A DNA stretch of 64,000 nt from Actinomadura macra NBRC 14102 (GTDB lineage Bacteria > Actinomycetota > Actinomycetes > Streptosporangiales > Streptosporangiaceae), in assembly GCF_001552215.1 (NCBI RefSeq), contig NZ_BCQT01000011.1:310001-374000 (forward strand), in the 5' to 3' direction. Under the pieces are notes generated by a model, which searched no databases, was not told where the DNA came from, and worked only from the letters and a program-made list of their open reading frames with translations. Both the position numbers and the translations under genes were made by a program. Position 1 is the first letter of the stretch. Each line of letters begins with the position of its first letter. Below, one piece after another: positions 10,208-17,758 of this stretch.

Positions 10208-13200
10208 TTGTGCATCTTCATGTCGCTTCAGGGTATTCGCTGAGGTACGGCGTGGCGTCGCCCGCCGCGTTGGTAGGACGTGCCGCGGAGCTCGGCATGC
10301 AGACCCTGGCGCTGACCGACCGGAACGGCCTCTACGGCGCGGTCCGGCACGTCCAGGCATGCCGGGAGGCGGGCATCGGCGCCGTCGTCGGGGCCGATCT
10401 CGGCCCGTTCCCCGGCGGCGGGCGCGTGGTGGTCCTGGCCCGCGGGCGCGCCGGATGGCGGTCGCTGTGCCGGCTGGTCACGGCGGCGCACGCGGCGGGG
10501 GAGCGGGGCCGTCCGGCGGTGACGCGGGAGATGGTCGGCGCGCACGCCGACGGGCTCGTGGTGCTGCTCGGACCCGCCTCCGACGTGGGACGGGCCATCG
10601 CGGACAGGCGGCCGGACGAGGCGGCCCGGCGGCTGGCGGCCTGGCGCCGGGCGGCCGAATGCGTGATCGAGATCGTCGACCATCTCGACACCGGCGACGG
10701 GTACCGCGCCGCGCGGATGCTCGCGCTGGCCCGGGCGGCCGGGGTGCCCGCGGTGCTCGGCAACGCCGTCCGCTATCTGGAACCCGCCGACCACCCGGTC
10801 GCGCAGGTGCTGGACGCGGCGCGCCGGCTCGTCCCCCTCGACCGGCGGCACCTCGACGCCAAGGCCGTTCCGGGGGGTGTGGGGGGTCGTCCCCCCACAG
10901 CAGACCGGACCGGGCAGGCCTACCTGAAGTCGGTGCCCGAGATGCTCCGGGCCGCGGAACCGGGCTGCGGAGGCGAGGCGGACGCGCTGCTCGCCGAGAC
11001 GCGGCGGCTCTCCGAGCGCTGCGTCCTGGACTCCCACGATCTCGGCATGGACGGCGTCCACCTGCCCGAGGTCGGGGACGACCCCTACGCCCGGCTCGTC
11101 GCACGCTGCGGAGAGGGCATGGCCCGGCGGGGGATCGCGGGGCCGCGGGCGGCGGAACGGCTCGACGCCGAACTCGCGGTGATCGGCCGCAAGGGCCTGG
11201 CCGCCTACTTCCTGACGGTCGCCGACGCCGCGGCGCTGATCCGGGATCGCGGCATCCGCTGCGCGATCCGCGGCTCGGGCGCGGGCAGCCTGGTCAACTA
11301 CCTGCTCGGCATCGGCGACCTCGACCCGCTCCGGCACGACCTCGTCATGGAGCGGTTCCTCGCCGACAGCCGCGACGGGCTGCCCGACATCGACCTGGAC
11401 GTGGAGTCGGCGCGGCGGCTGGAGGCGTACGAGGCCCTGTTCGCCCGGTACGGCGCGGACGGTACCGCGTGCGTGTCGATGATGGAGACCTACCGGGCGC
11501 GCAGCGCGATCCGCGACGTCGGGAACGCCGTGGGGCTGCCGCCGCAGGAGATCGACGCGATAGCCAAGGCGTTCCCGCAGATCAGGGCGAGCCAGATCCG
11601 CGCGGCGCTGGAGGACCTGCCGGAGTTGCGGCAGAGCAACCTCGCCACGGGACACCTGGAGGTGCTGTTCCGGATCGCCGAGCGGTTGGACGGGCTGCCC
11701 CGCCACATCGCGATGCACCCGTGCGGCGTCCTGCTGTCCAACGCGACGCTCCGCGACCGGACGCCGGTCGAGACCAGCGCGCTCGGATTCCCGATGAGCC
11801 AGTTCGGCAAGGAGGACGTCGAGGCGATGGGCCTGCTCAAGCTCGACGTCATCGGGGTGCGGATGCAGTCGGCGATGGCGCACGCGGTCGCCGAGGTCGC
11901 CCGGACATCGGGGGAGGAGATCGACCTGGAGGACGTCCCCCGCGACGACCCGGCGACGTTCGAGCTGATCCGCACGTCCCGCACGCTCGGCTGCTTCCAG
12001 ATCGAGTCGCCCGGGCAGCGGGAGCTGATCGGCAGGCTCCAGCCGCGCGACCTGGACGACCTCGTCCTCGACATCTCCCTGTTCCGCCCGGGGCCGGTCA
12101 ACTCCGACATGGTCAGCCCGTTCCTGGAGTCCCGCGCCGGGACGCGTGAACCCGAGTATCCGCACCCCGACCTGGAGCCGGTGCTGCGGGAGAGCCTCGG
12201 CGTGGTGGTCTTCCACGAGCAGGTGCTGCGGATCATCGACGTCATGACCGGCTGCGGGCTGTCGCGGGCGGAGGCGGCGCGGCGGAGCCTGAACGACGAG
12301 CGCGGTCAGGCCGTGATCGGCGAGTGGTTCCGCGCCCTCGCCCACGCGCGCGGCTACGACGAGACGGCCGTCGAGCAGGTCTGGCGGATACTGACCGCGT
12401 TCGGCGCGTTCGGGTTCTGCAAGGCCCACGCCGCGTCTTTCGCACTGCCCACCTACCAGTCGGCGTGGCTGAAGCGGCACCACACCGCCGCTTTCTACGC
12501 CGGGGTCCTCACCCACGACCCCGGCATGTACCCCAAGCGCGTCATCCTGGACGACGCCCGCCATTTCGGCGTGCCGATCCTGCCGCTGGACGTCAACCGG
12601 TCCGCCGCCGAGTGGCACGCCGAGCCCGTCTCCCAAGGCGGCCCGTCCGGTATCAGGGTCGCGTTGAGCGAGGTCAAGGGAATCAAAGACGCGGAGGTCG
12701 GCCGCATCGTGGCCGAGCGTCCCTTCGGGTCGCTGACCGACTTCTGGCGCCGCGCCCGGGTATCGCGCCCCATCGCGGAACGGCTCGTCCTGGCCGGGGC
12801 GTTCGACGAGCTGTACCGCACGCCGCCGGTGCCGCGCCGCGACCTGCTCTGCCGGGTCGGCGCGCTCCACCGCACCGCCGCCCGCGACGTCCCCGAAGGG
12901 CAGCTCCCCCTCGGCGGTCTGGACGGCCCGGATCTCGCCGAGCGCGTGCCCGCCGGCGAGCTGCCGCCGATGACGCCCGCCGAGGTCGTCGAAGCGGAGC
13001 TGGACATCCTCGGCCTGGACGTGAGCCGGCACGTCCTGCGGTTCTACGACGGACTCCTGGACGCGCTCGGCGTCGTCCGTGCCGCCGCGCTGCCGGACCG
13101 TCCCGGCGGCAGCGAGGTGCTGGTCGCCGGAGTCAGGGTCGCGACGCAGACCCCGGCGGTCCGGTCAGGGCAGCGCGTCATCTTCGCGACGCTGGACGAC

Positions 13201-13554
13201 GCGACCGGCCCGGTCGACCTGACCTTCTTCGAGTCCGTGCAGGACAGGTGCGCCGCGACGGTGTTCGGCTCCTGGCTGCTGGTCGCCCGAGGCCGCGTTC
13301 GCCACGCTGGCGCGCGCGCCGTCTCCCTCACCGCCACCGCCTGCTGGGACCTGACGACCCTGAACGAACTATGGCGCCGCGACGGCCTGAACGCCGTCCA
13401 CACCGCCATGGCCCGCCCAGGCCCGCCCACCCGCAAGGTAGGCCGCCGCATAGTCCACCCCACAGGCTTCGCGATGTCCCCCTACTCGGTGTCTACCGGG
13501 GGGCGGCCCCCCAATCCCCCCGGCCGCGCGGCGCGGGTCTCCTCGCTCCGCTAG
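10198..13554 (+). CDS. dnaE2: Error-prone DNA polymerase, DnaE2/ImuC-type alpha subunit
   Basis: This 1118-residue C-family polymerase would work in SOS-induced translesion synthesis. The N-terminal PHP domain starts HLHVASGYSL. The palm has the acidic motif GLPDIDLDVE near residue 395, preceded by IRGSGAGSLVNYLLG. The helix-hairpin-helix/OB region follows (GEVLVAGVRVATQTPAVRSGQ-type segment near residue 970). The length fits DnaE2 rather than DnaE1. Two oddities stand out. An in-frame G-rich repeat encodes GGVGGRPP near residue 225, and the last 15 or so residues plus the stop come from an interspersed repeat. With the ATG at 10198 the third codon is the rare TTA; a GTG at 10210 would avoid it. 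Confidence 0.9.
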   Translation: MGLIVHLHVASGYSLRYGVASPAALVGRAAELGMQTLALTDRNGLYGAVRHVQACREAGIGAVVGADLGPFPGGGRVVVLARGRAGWRSLCRLVTAAHAAGERGRPAVTREMVGAHADGLVVLLGPASDVGRAIADRRPDEAARRLAAWRRAAECVIEIVDHLDTGDGYRAARMLALARAAGVPAVLGNAVRYLEPADHPVAQVLDAARRLVPLDRRHLDAKAVPGGVGGRPPTADRTGQAYLKSVPEMLRAAEPGCGGEADALLAETRRLSERCVLDSHDLGMDGVHLPEVGDDPYARLVARCGEGMARRGIAGPRAAERLDAELAVIGRKGLAAYFLTVADAAALIRDRGIRCAIRGSGAGSLVNYLLGIGDLDPLRHDLVMERFLADSRDGLPDIDLDVESARRLEAYEALFARYGADGTACVSMMETYRARSAIRDVGNAVGLPPQEIDAIAKAFPQIRASQIRAALEDLPELRQSNLATGHLEVLFRIAERLDGLPRHIAMHPCGVLLSNATLRDRTPVETSALGFPMSQFGKEDVEAMGLLKLDVIGVRMQSAMAHAVAEVARTSGEEIDLEDVPRDDPATFELIRTSRTLGCFQIESPGQRELIGRLQPRDLDDLVLDISLFRPGPVNSDMVSPFLESRAGTREPEYPHPDLEPVLRESLGVVVFHEQVLRIIDVMTGCGLSRAEAARRSLNDERGQAVIGEWFRALAHARGYDETAVEQVWRILTAFGAFGFCKAHAASFALPTYQSAWLKRHHTAAFYAGVLTHDPGMYPKRVILDDARHFGVPILPLDVNRSAAEWHAEPVSQGGPSGIRVALSEVKGIKDAEVGRIVAERPFGSLTDFWRRARVSRPIAERLVLAGAFDELYRTPPVPRRDLLCRVGALHRTAARDVPEGQLPLGGLDGPDLAERVPAGELPPMTPAEVVEAELDILGLDVSRHVLRFYDGLLDALGVVRAAALPDRPGGSEVLVAGVRVATQTPAVRSGQRVIFATLDDATGPVDLTFFESVQDRCAATVFGSWLLVARGRVRHAGARAVSLTATACWDLTTLNELWRRDGLNAVHTAMARPGPPTRKVGRRIVHPTGFAMSPYSVSTGGRPPNPPGRAARVSSLR
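10871..10899. repeat. G-run/C-run hairpin repeat inside dnaE2
   Basis: Two G-runs followed by a complementary C-run form a strong hairpin (core GGGGGG-tcgt-CCCCCC). They closely resemble the core of the interspersed repeats at 13496 and 62440. Here it lies inside a coding sequence, in frame, between the PHP region and the palm. Confidence 0.7.
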
Positions 13555-13628
13555 AGCATCGCTGCGGCGGCGCGGCGCGCCGGGCATGCCCGCTGCGCTC
13601 GTCGCGCTCGCTTCGCGTGCCTGTCCCG
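13496..13628 (+). repeat. Interspersed 3'-terminal repeat, copy 1
   Basis: This element of about 135 bp begins with the GGGGGGCGGCCCCCC hairpin, continues through CCCCCCGGCCGCGCGG, crosses the dnaE2 stop codon, and ends in a palindromic part (CGGGCATGCCCG) followed by GCGTGCCTGTCCCG. The same order occurs on the minus strand at 62331-62467. Both copies supply the C-terminal residues and stop codon of an unrelated protein in the same frame (GRPPNPPGRAAR here, VRPPKPPGRAAR there). Confidence 0.8.
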
Positions 13629-13667
13629 TAAACGGTTGCTGGGGTCCGAACCTGTCGGGCGCTCGGG

Positions 13668-14348
13668 TTAGGGCTCGCGGGAGACCTGGAGGCGGGTGAT
13701 CTGGAAGACGGTTGCCATGCACATGGCGGCGGCGAGGGCCTGGAAGGCGGCGGCGGCCGCGCCCACGTGGATGTCGAAGCGGGCCTCGGCGAGGGTCTCG
13801 ACGCTGCCGGCGGTGAACATGCGGGCGAGGAGGACGCCGAGCAGGACGCACGTCCACCAGGCCGCGACGACGAGCGCCGCCGCCTGTCGTTCGGCCGTCC
13901 GGTACCGGCCACTGTTGACCCAGATCTCGTAGACCAGACGCGGGGGCAGCCACAGGTTGACGATCGGGCAGAGCCAGCCGAACACCACCCAGGCGCGGTG
14001 GTGCCGGTGCGGGCCGGGCGACTGCCCGTAGGCGCGCCACAGCCAGCCGAGGTAGAGCAGTCCGGTGACGGCCGCCATGATCGCGCAGATCAGGAAGACG
14101 TCGGAGTAGGGCGCGAGGGCCCGGCCGGTGACCTCGGGGTCGTAGGTGTCGTGCGTCGCGCCGCGCAGCGGATATGCCATGCGGAGCAGGCTGATTCCCG
14201 AGCCGAGCGCGATGAACGCGTTGAAGCCGAGGAGCATGAACACGGCCACGCCGACGGCGCGGAAGTCCCGGCGCCGCGCCCACGCCCCGCACGCCGGGCA
14301 TCGGGCGACCTCGGTCGGGATGATGTCGCCGCACAGCGCACACGGCAT
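13668..14348 (-). CDS. DUF4328 domain membrane protein with N-terminal zinc ribbon
   Basis: This 226-residue protein starts with a CxxC...CxxC knuckle (CALC and CPAC, residues 3-22), then has about five membrane helices in a DUF4328 layout. The conserved VVFGWLCPIVNLWLPPRLVYEIW lies near residue 120. The function of DUF4328 proteins is not known. The ATG at 14348 has a GGAGGTGG site. It is convergent with dnaE2, with the repeat element between them. Confidence 0.82.
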   Translation of the reverse strand: MPCALCGDIIPTEVARCPACGAWARRRDFRAVGVAVFMLLGFNAFIALGSGISLLRMAYPLRGATHDTYDPEVTGRALAPYSDVFLICAIMAAVTGLLYLGWLWRAYGQSPGPHRHHRAWVVFGWLCPIVNLWLPPRLVYEIWVNSGRYRTAERQAAALVVAAWWTCVLLGVLLARMFTAGSVETLAEARFDIHVGAAAAAFQALAAAMCMATVFQITRLQVSREP

Positions 14349-14442
14349 GATCCACCTCCGAGCCTGGTCCCGCGTTTCTTCGGATACTACGTACGTTTGA
14401 CTTATGTCGCCCAGCGAGGGTTCGCACGTCCGCCGGGGTACC

Positions 14443-14784
14443 TCAGAGGATCAGGTGGCCGGCGAGAACCGTCGCGGCGGCGGTGACGGCGGCCCAGGAC
14501 GCCAGCCGTCCGAGCCCGCCCGTGGCGAGCAGCCGCTCGGGGCGCAGCCCGGTCACCAGGATCAGCGCCCACCACTCGGCGGCCAGCGCGATCGTCGCGT
14601 ACAGCGAGCCGAAGCCGACCAGGGAGAACAGCAGGACGACCGCCGCCGGGGTCAGTGTGTGGGCGAAGAGGGCGGGCCCGCGGGAGGGGCCGTGCAGGCC
14701 GCGCCGGAGCCCGACCAGGACCACGCCCCAACCGAGGCCGCACAGCACCCACACGGCCAGGACGGTCACGGGCAGGCCGTTCAT
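14443..14784 (-). CDS. Small integral membrane protein, 113 aa
   Basis: This hypothetical protein has four hydrophobic segments (LPVTVLAVWVLCGLGWGVVL at the start, two in the middle and one at the C-terminus ending AGHLIL). It could be a small transporter-like or accessory membrane protein, but no motif identifies it. It lies between the DUF4328 gene and the two-component genes on the same strand. A 17-bp tandem repeat separates it from the response regulator gene. Confidence 0.65.
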   Translation of the reverse strand: MNGLPVTVLAVWVLCGLGWGVVLVGLRRGLHGPSRGPALFAHTLTPAAVVLLFSLVGFGSLYATIALAAEWWALILVTGLRPERLLATGGLGRLASWAAVTAAATVLAGHLIL

Positions 14785-14817
14785 CGACTCCGGTGCCAGT
14801 GCCGTCCCCCTCGTGCA

Positions 14818-14885
14818 GTGCCGTGGTTCGTGCGGTGCGGTGGTTCGTGCCGTGCGATGGTTCGTGCCGTGCGGTCATCTGTGGG
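14818..14885. repeat. 17-bp tandem repeat, four units
   Basis: Units start at 14818, 14835, 14852 and 14869, all variants of GTGCSGTGGTTCGTGCS; the last is diverged. They fill the gap between a response regulator gene and a small membrane protein gene. Confidence 0.7.
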
Positions 14886-14894
14886 TGCGAGGCG

Positions 14895-15545
14895 TCAGCC
14901 CATGAGGCCCGACTCCCAGGCCCACGCGGCCGTCTCGACCCGGTTCCGGGTGTCGAGTTTGCGGTGGACGCTGCCGAGGTGCGTCTTGATGGTGGACAGC
15001 GACACGAACAGCTCGCCTGCGATCTCCTCGTTCGTCCGCCCGCGCGCGACGAGCCGGACGACCTCCAGCTCGCGGTCGGTGAGCGGCTCGCGGGGAGGTG
15101 CGGGGGCGCGCGTGGCCGGTGTCGCCAGGCGCTCCAGGAGCCGCACGGTGATGGACGGCGACACCAGCGCCTCCCCGTTCGCGGCGGCGCGCACCGCCTC
15201 CACCAGCAGCGCGGGGCCGCTGTCCTTGAGCAGGAAACCCACGGCGCCGCCGCGCAGCGCGCCGTACACGTACTCGTCCATGTCGAACGTCGTGACGATC
15301 ACCACGTGGAGCGGGTCGGCGACGGACGGGCCGGCGAGCAACCGGGTCGCCTCCAGGCCGTCCATCTTCGGCATCCGGATGTCGAACAGGCACACGTCGG
15401 GACGGAGCCGGCGGGCGAGCGCGACGGCGTCGGCGCCGTCGGCGGCCTCGCCGACCACCTCCATGTCGGGCTGGGAGTCGACGATCATCCGGAACCCGGT
15501 CCGGACCATCTCCTGGTCGTCGGCGATCAGTACGCGGATGGTCAC
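14895..15545 (-). CDS. NarL/LuxR-type response regulator
   Basis: This 216-residue DNA-binding regulator has a receiver domain with acidic pair Asp9/Asp10, phosphoacceptor Asp55 (VCLFDIRMPKMDG), a Thr in IVTTF and Lys105 in LLKDSG. It ends in a LuxR helix-turn-helix (LTDRELEVVRLVARGRTNEEIA, about residues 150-205). It follows the histidine kinase with a 12-nt gap and is almost certainly its partner. The divergent ABC exporter is a plausible target, by analogy with actinobacterial NarL-type systems beside MacB-like exporters. Confidence 0.92.
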   Translation of the reverse strand: MTIRVLIADDQEMVRTGFRMIVDSQPDMEVVGEAADGADAVALARRLRPDVCLFDIRMPKMDGLEATRLLAGPSVADPLHVVIVTTFDMDEYVYGALRGGAVGFLLKDSGPALLVEAVRAAANGEALVSPSITVRLLERLATPATRAPAPPREPLTDRELEVVRLVARGRTNEEIAGELFVSLSTIKTHLGSVHRKLDTRNRVETAAWAWESGLMG

Positions 15546-15557
15546 GGCCCGATTCTC

Positions 15558-16811
15558 TCAGGCCCTGCGTGCGCCGTGGACGGGCACCACGGCGAGGACC
15601 TCCCAGCCGCCCTCCGGGCGCGGGCCCGCCAGCAACCGGCCGCCCAGCGCGTCCACCCGCTCCGCGAGCCCGGACAGCCCGAACCCGCCGGACGGCAGCC
15701 GCCGTCCCCGCCCCTGCCCGTCGTCCCGGACGGCCGCCTCGACCGACCCGTCGCCGAGGCGCGCGACCGTCACCCGCACGGCGGTGGCGTCGGCGGCGTG
15801 CTTGCGGACATTGGTCAGCGCCTCCTGGACCACGCGGTGCACCGACGTCGCGACCTCGGGCGGCAGCGTGCCGAGGTCGGGCGCGAGGGTCAGGGTGGCC
15901 GGCGGATGCGTGAACCCGTCCACGAGCTGCCGCAGCTGCGCGAGGTCCCCGACCGGGCGGGTGGACGAGCCGCCGTCGCCCCGAGCGGCGTGCCCGCTGG
16001 AATCGGCGGCGCGCGCCTGCCCACCCCGGGCGTCCCCGTCCCGGGCGTCCGCGTACTGGGCGTCCCGCAGCAGGCCCACCATCCGGCGCATCGAGGTCAG
16101 CGCCTCGGTGCCCGCCTGCTCGATGCCCGCGAACATCGTGTCGAGCTGGTCGGGGGTCTGCGCCGACCCCGATTGGGCGGCGAACCGTGCGGCCTGCGCC
16201 TGGACGACGATGCCCGTCACGTGGTGGGCGACGAAGTCGTGCAGGTCGCGGGCCAGTTCCAGGCGCTCGTCCCGGCGTGCGGCGGACAGTGACCGGGACC
16301 GCCGGGAGTCCACCGCGCGCAGGTAGAGCCCGGCGCCGAGGGCGAGTGCCACGCAGATGCCGAGCGGAGCGGTGAACAGCACCGCGCTGATCAGCGTCCA
16401 GCGCAGCGGCAGGATCAGCACCGCCGCGCCGAGCACCAGCGCGACCGCGACGAGCCGGTCGCGGGGGGCCTTCCACACCACCCGCCCGATGATGATGAGC
16501 ATCCCCCCGATCTCGGCGAACACGCTGGGGTTGCCCAGGTCCGGATGGACGGCCGCCGCCAGGAACAGGGTGCTGAGCCCCGACAGCAGCGCGGTGGCCG
16601 CCGCCCACGCGAGCGGTCGCCGGACGATGATCGCGCCGATGCTGGCCACCGCGGCGAGCAGGATCGTCCACAGGTCCACCGCGTTCTTCGGTGTGCTGAT
16701 CAGGCACGCCAGCAGGTACAGGCCCGCGAAGGCGCCGTAGGAGGCGCGCGCGAGGCAGCCGCCCACGGAGTGGATGCGGTCCAGCCGAGCCCCCGGGTCC
16801 TTCATGGACAT
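15558..16811 (-). CDS. NarL-family sensor histidine kinase
   Basis: This 417-residue membrane kinase has four to five N-terminal transmembrane helices (residues about 25-165). The HisKA_3 dimerisation helix carries His191 in ELARDLHDFVAHHV. A HATPase_c domain ends with GGFGLSGLAERVDALGG. The linker between H-box and ATPase contains a low-complexity ARDGDARGGQARAADS stretch. It has no large extracellular sensor, so it probably senses the membrane or works with a transporter. It is divergent from the 36-aa peptide and ABC transporter genes. Confidence 0.9.
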   Translation of the reverse strand: MSMKDPGARLDRIHSVGGCLARASYGAFAGLYLLACLISTPKNAVDLWTILLAAVASIGAIIVRRPLAWAAATALLSGLSTLFLAAAVHPDLGNPSVFAEIGGMLIIIGRVVWKAPRDRLVAVALVLGAAVLILPLRWTLISAVLFTAPLGICVALALGAGLYLRAVDSRRSRSLSAARRDERLELARDLHDFVAHHVTGIVVQAQAARFAAQSGSAQTPDQLDTMFAGIEQAGTEALTSMRRMVGLLRDAQYADARDGDARGGQARAADSSGHAARGDGGSSTRPVGDLAQLRQLVDGFTHPPATLTLAPDLGTLPPEVATSVHRVVQEALTNVRKHAADATAVRVTVARLGDGSVEAAVRDDGQGRGRRLPSGGFGLSGLAERVDALGGRLLAGPRPEGGWEVLAVVPVHGARRA

Positions 16812-16925
16812 GAAGGCTACGACCCCCGGCCGATGCCCGGGATCGACCGTTCGGCCGATCCCGCCGCCCCCGGTCCGGCCCCGCGCCCGATGCCGGTGAC
16901 CTGCCGTCCGCCGCAGGCTGGAGGC

Positions 16926-17036
16926 ATGTACCTGATCTATGCGCCCCTCTTCCTGGCGTTCATCGCCTTCGTCGTCTACGGCGGGATCGTGCTGCCCGCC
17001 CGCGAGATCGCCGACTCGGTCAAGGGCCGTCGGTGA
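16926..17036 (+). CDS. Small membrane peptide, 36 aa
   Basis: ATG at 16926 follows GGAGGC very closely. The peptide has one hydrophobic segment (residues about 2-23, MYLIYAPLFLAFIAFVVYGG) followed by a short cytosolic tail ending SVKGRR. Its stop codon overlaps the GTG start of the ABC ATPase (GTGA), which is a strong sign that it is translated and coupled. It is too short for most gene finders. A role as an exporter accessory peptide or leader is inferred only from position. Confidence 0.6.
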   Translation: MYLIYAPLFLAFIAFVVYGGIVLPAREIADSVKGRR

Positions 17037-17758
17037 CCGTCCTGTCCGGGCGCGGCCTGGTCAAGCACTTCGGGCCCGCCGTCGCGCTGGACGGCGTGGA
17101 CCTCGCGGTGGACCGCGCCGAGGCCGTGGCCATCATGGGCCCGAGCGGGTCGGGAAAGTCCACGTTGCTGCACTGCCTCGCCGGGATCATGCGCCCGGAC
17201 GCGGGGGAGGTGCACCTGCTCGGGCAGCGCGTCGACACGCTCGGCGAACGCCGCCGCAGCGCGCTACGGCGGTCCCGGTTCGGGTTCGTCTTCCAGTTCG
17301 GGCAGCTCCTGCCCGAACTGCCCGCCGACGAGAACGTCGCGCTCCCGCTCATGCTGGACGGGACATCCCGGCGTGCGGCGGTGAAGGCGGCGCAGACCTG
17401 GTTCGCGGCGCTCGGCCTCGCCGGGATGGAGCATCGGCGGCCGGGGGAGCTGTCGGGCGGCCAGGCCCAGCGCGTCGCCATCGCCCGCGCGCTCGTGCCC
17501 CGTCCCGCCGTCGTGTTCGCGGACGAGCCGACCGGCGCGCTCGACCAGGCGACCGGCCACGACACGATGCGGCTGCTGGTGGAGGCGACCAGGCACAACG
17601 GCGCCTCGCTGGTCGTCGTCACCCATGACCCGTCCGTGGCGGGCTGGTGCGATCGGGTCGTCGAGGTCCGCGACGGCCGCGTCCGCCCTCCCGCCGAGGG
17701 CCCGCCTCTCCCTCCCCCCGGCGGCCACGCCCCTCCGCCCGTCCCGTGGACGTCCTGA
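17033..17758 (+). CDS. ABC exporter ATP-binding protein (MacB/LolD type)
   Basis: This 241-residue ATPase has Walker A GPSGSGKST, Q-loop VFQFGQLLPEL, signature LSGGQAQR, Walker B VVFADEPTGALD and a switch His in VVTHD. The FADEPTGALD pattern is typical of the MacB/FtsE/LolD branch that works with FtsX-like permeases. A Pro-rich tail ends the protein. It starts with GTG overlapping the 36-aa peptide and its stop overlaps the next ATG by one base (TGATG). Substrates of such exporters are often peptides or antibiotics; none is specified here. Confidence 0.92.
   Translation: MTVLSGRGLVKHFGPAVALDGVDLAVDRAEAVAIMGPSGSGKSTLLHCLAGIMRPDAGEVHLLGQRVDTLGERRRSALRRSRFGFVFQFGQLLPELPADENVALPLMLDGTSRRAAVKAAQTWFAALGLAGMEHRRPGELSGGQAQRVAIARALVPRPAVVFADEPTGALDQATGHDTMRLLVEATRHNGASLVVVTHDPSVAGWCDRVVEVRDGRVRPPAEGPPLPPPGGHAPPPVPWTS

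Noticed and set aside
10228..13032. A 934-codon open frame antisense to dnaE2
   Set aside because: High-GC third-position bias keeps antisense frames open. The product has shadow composition (RRPAGRRR, HRRQLAGGH) and no domain.
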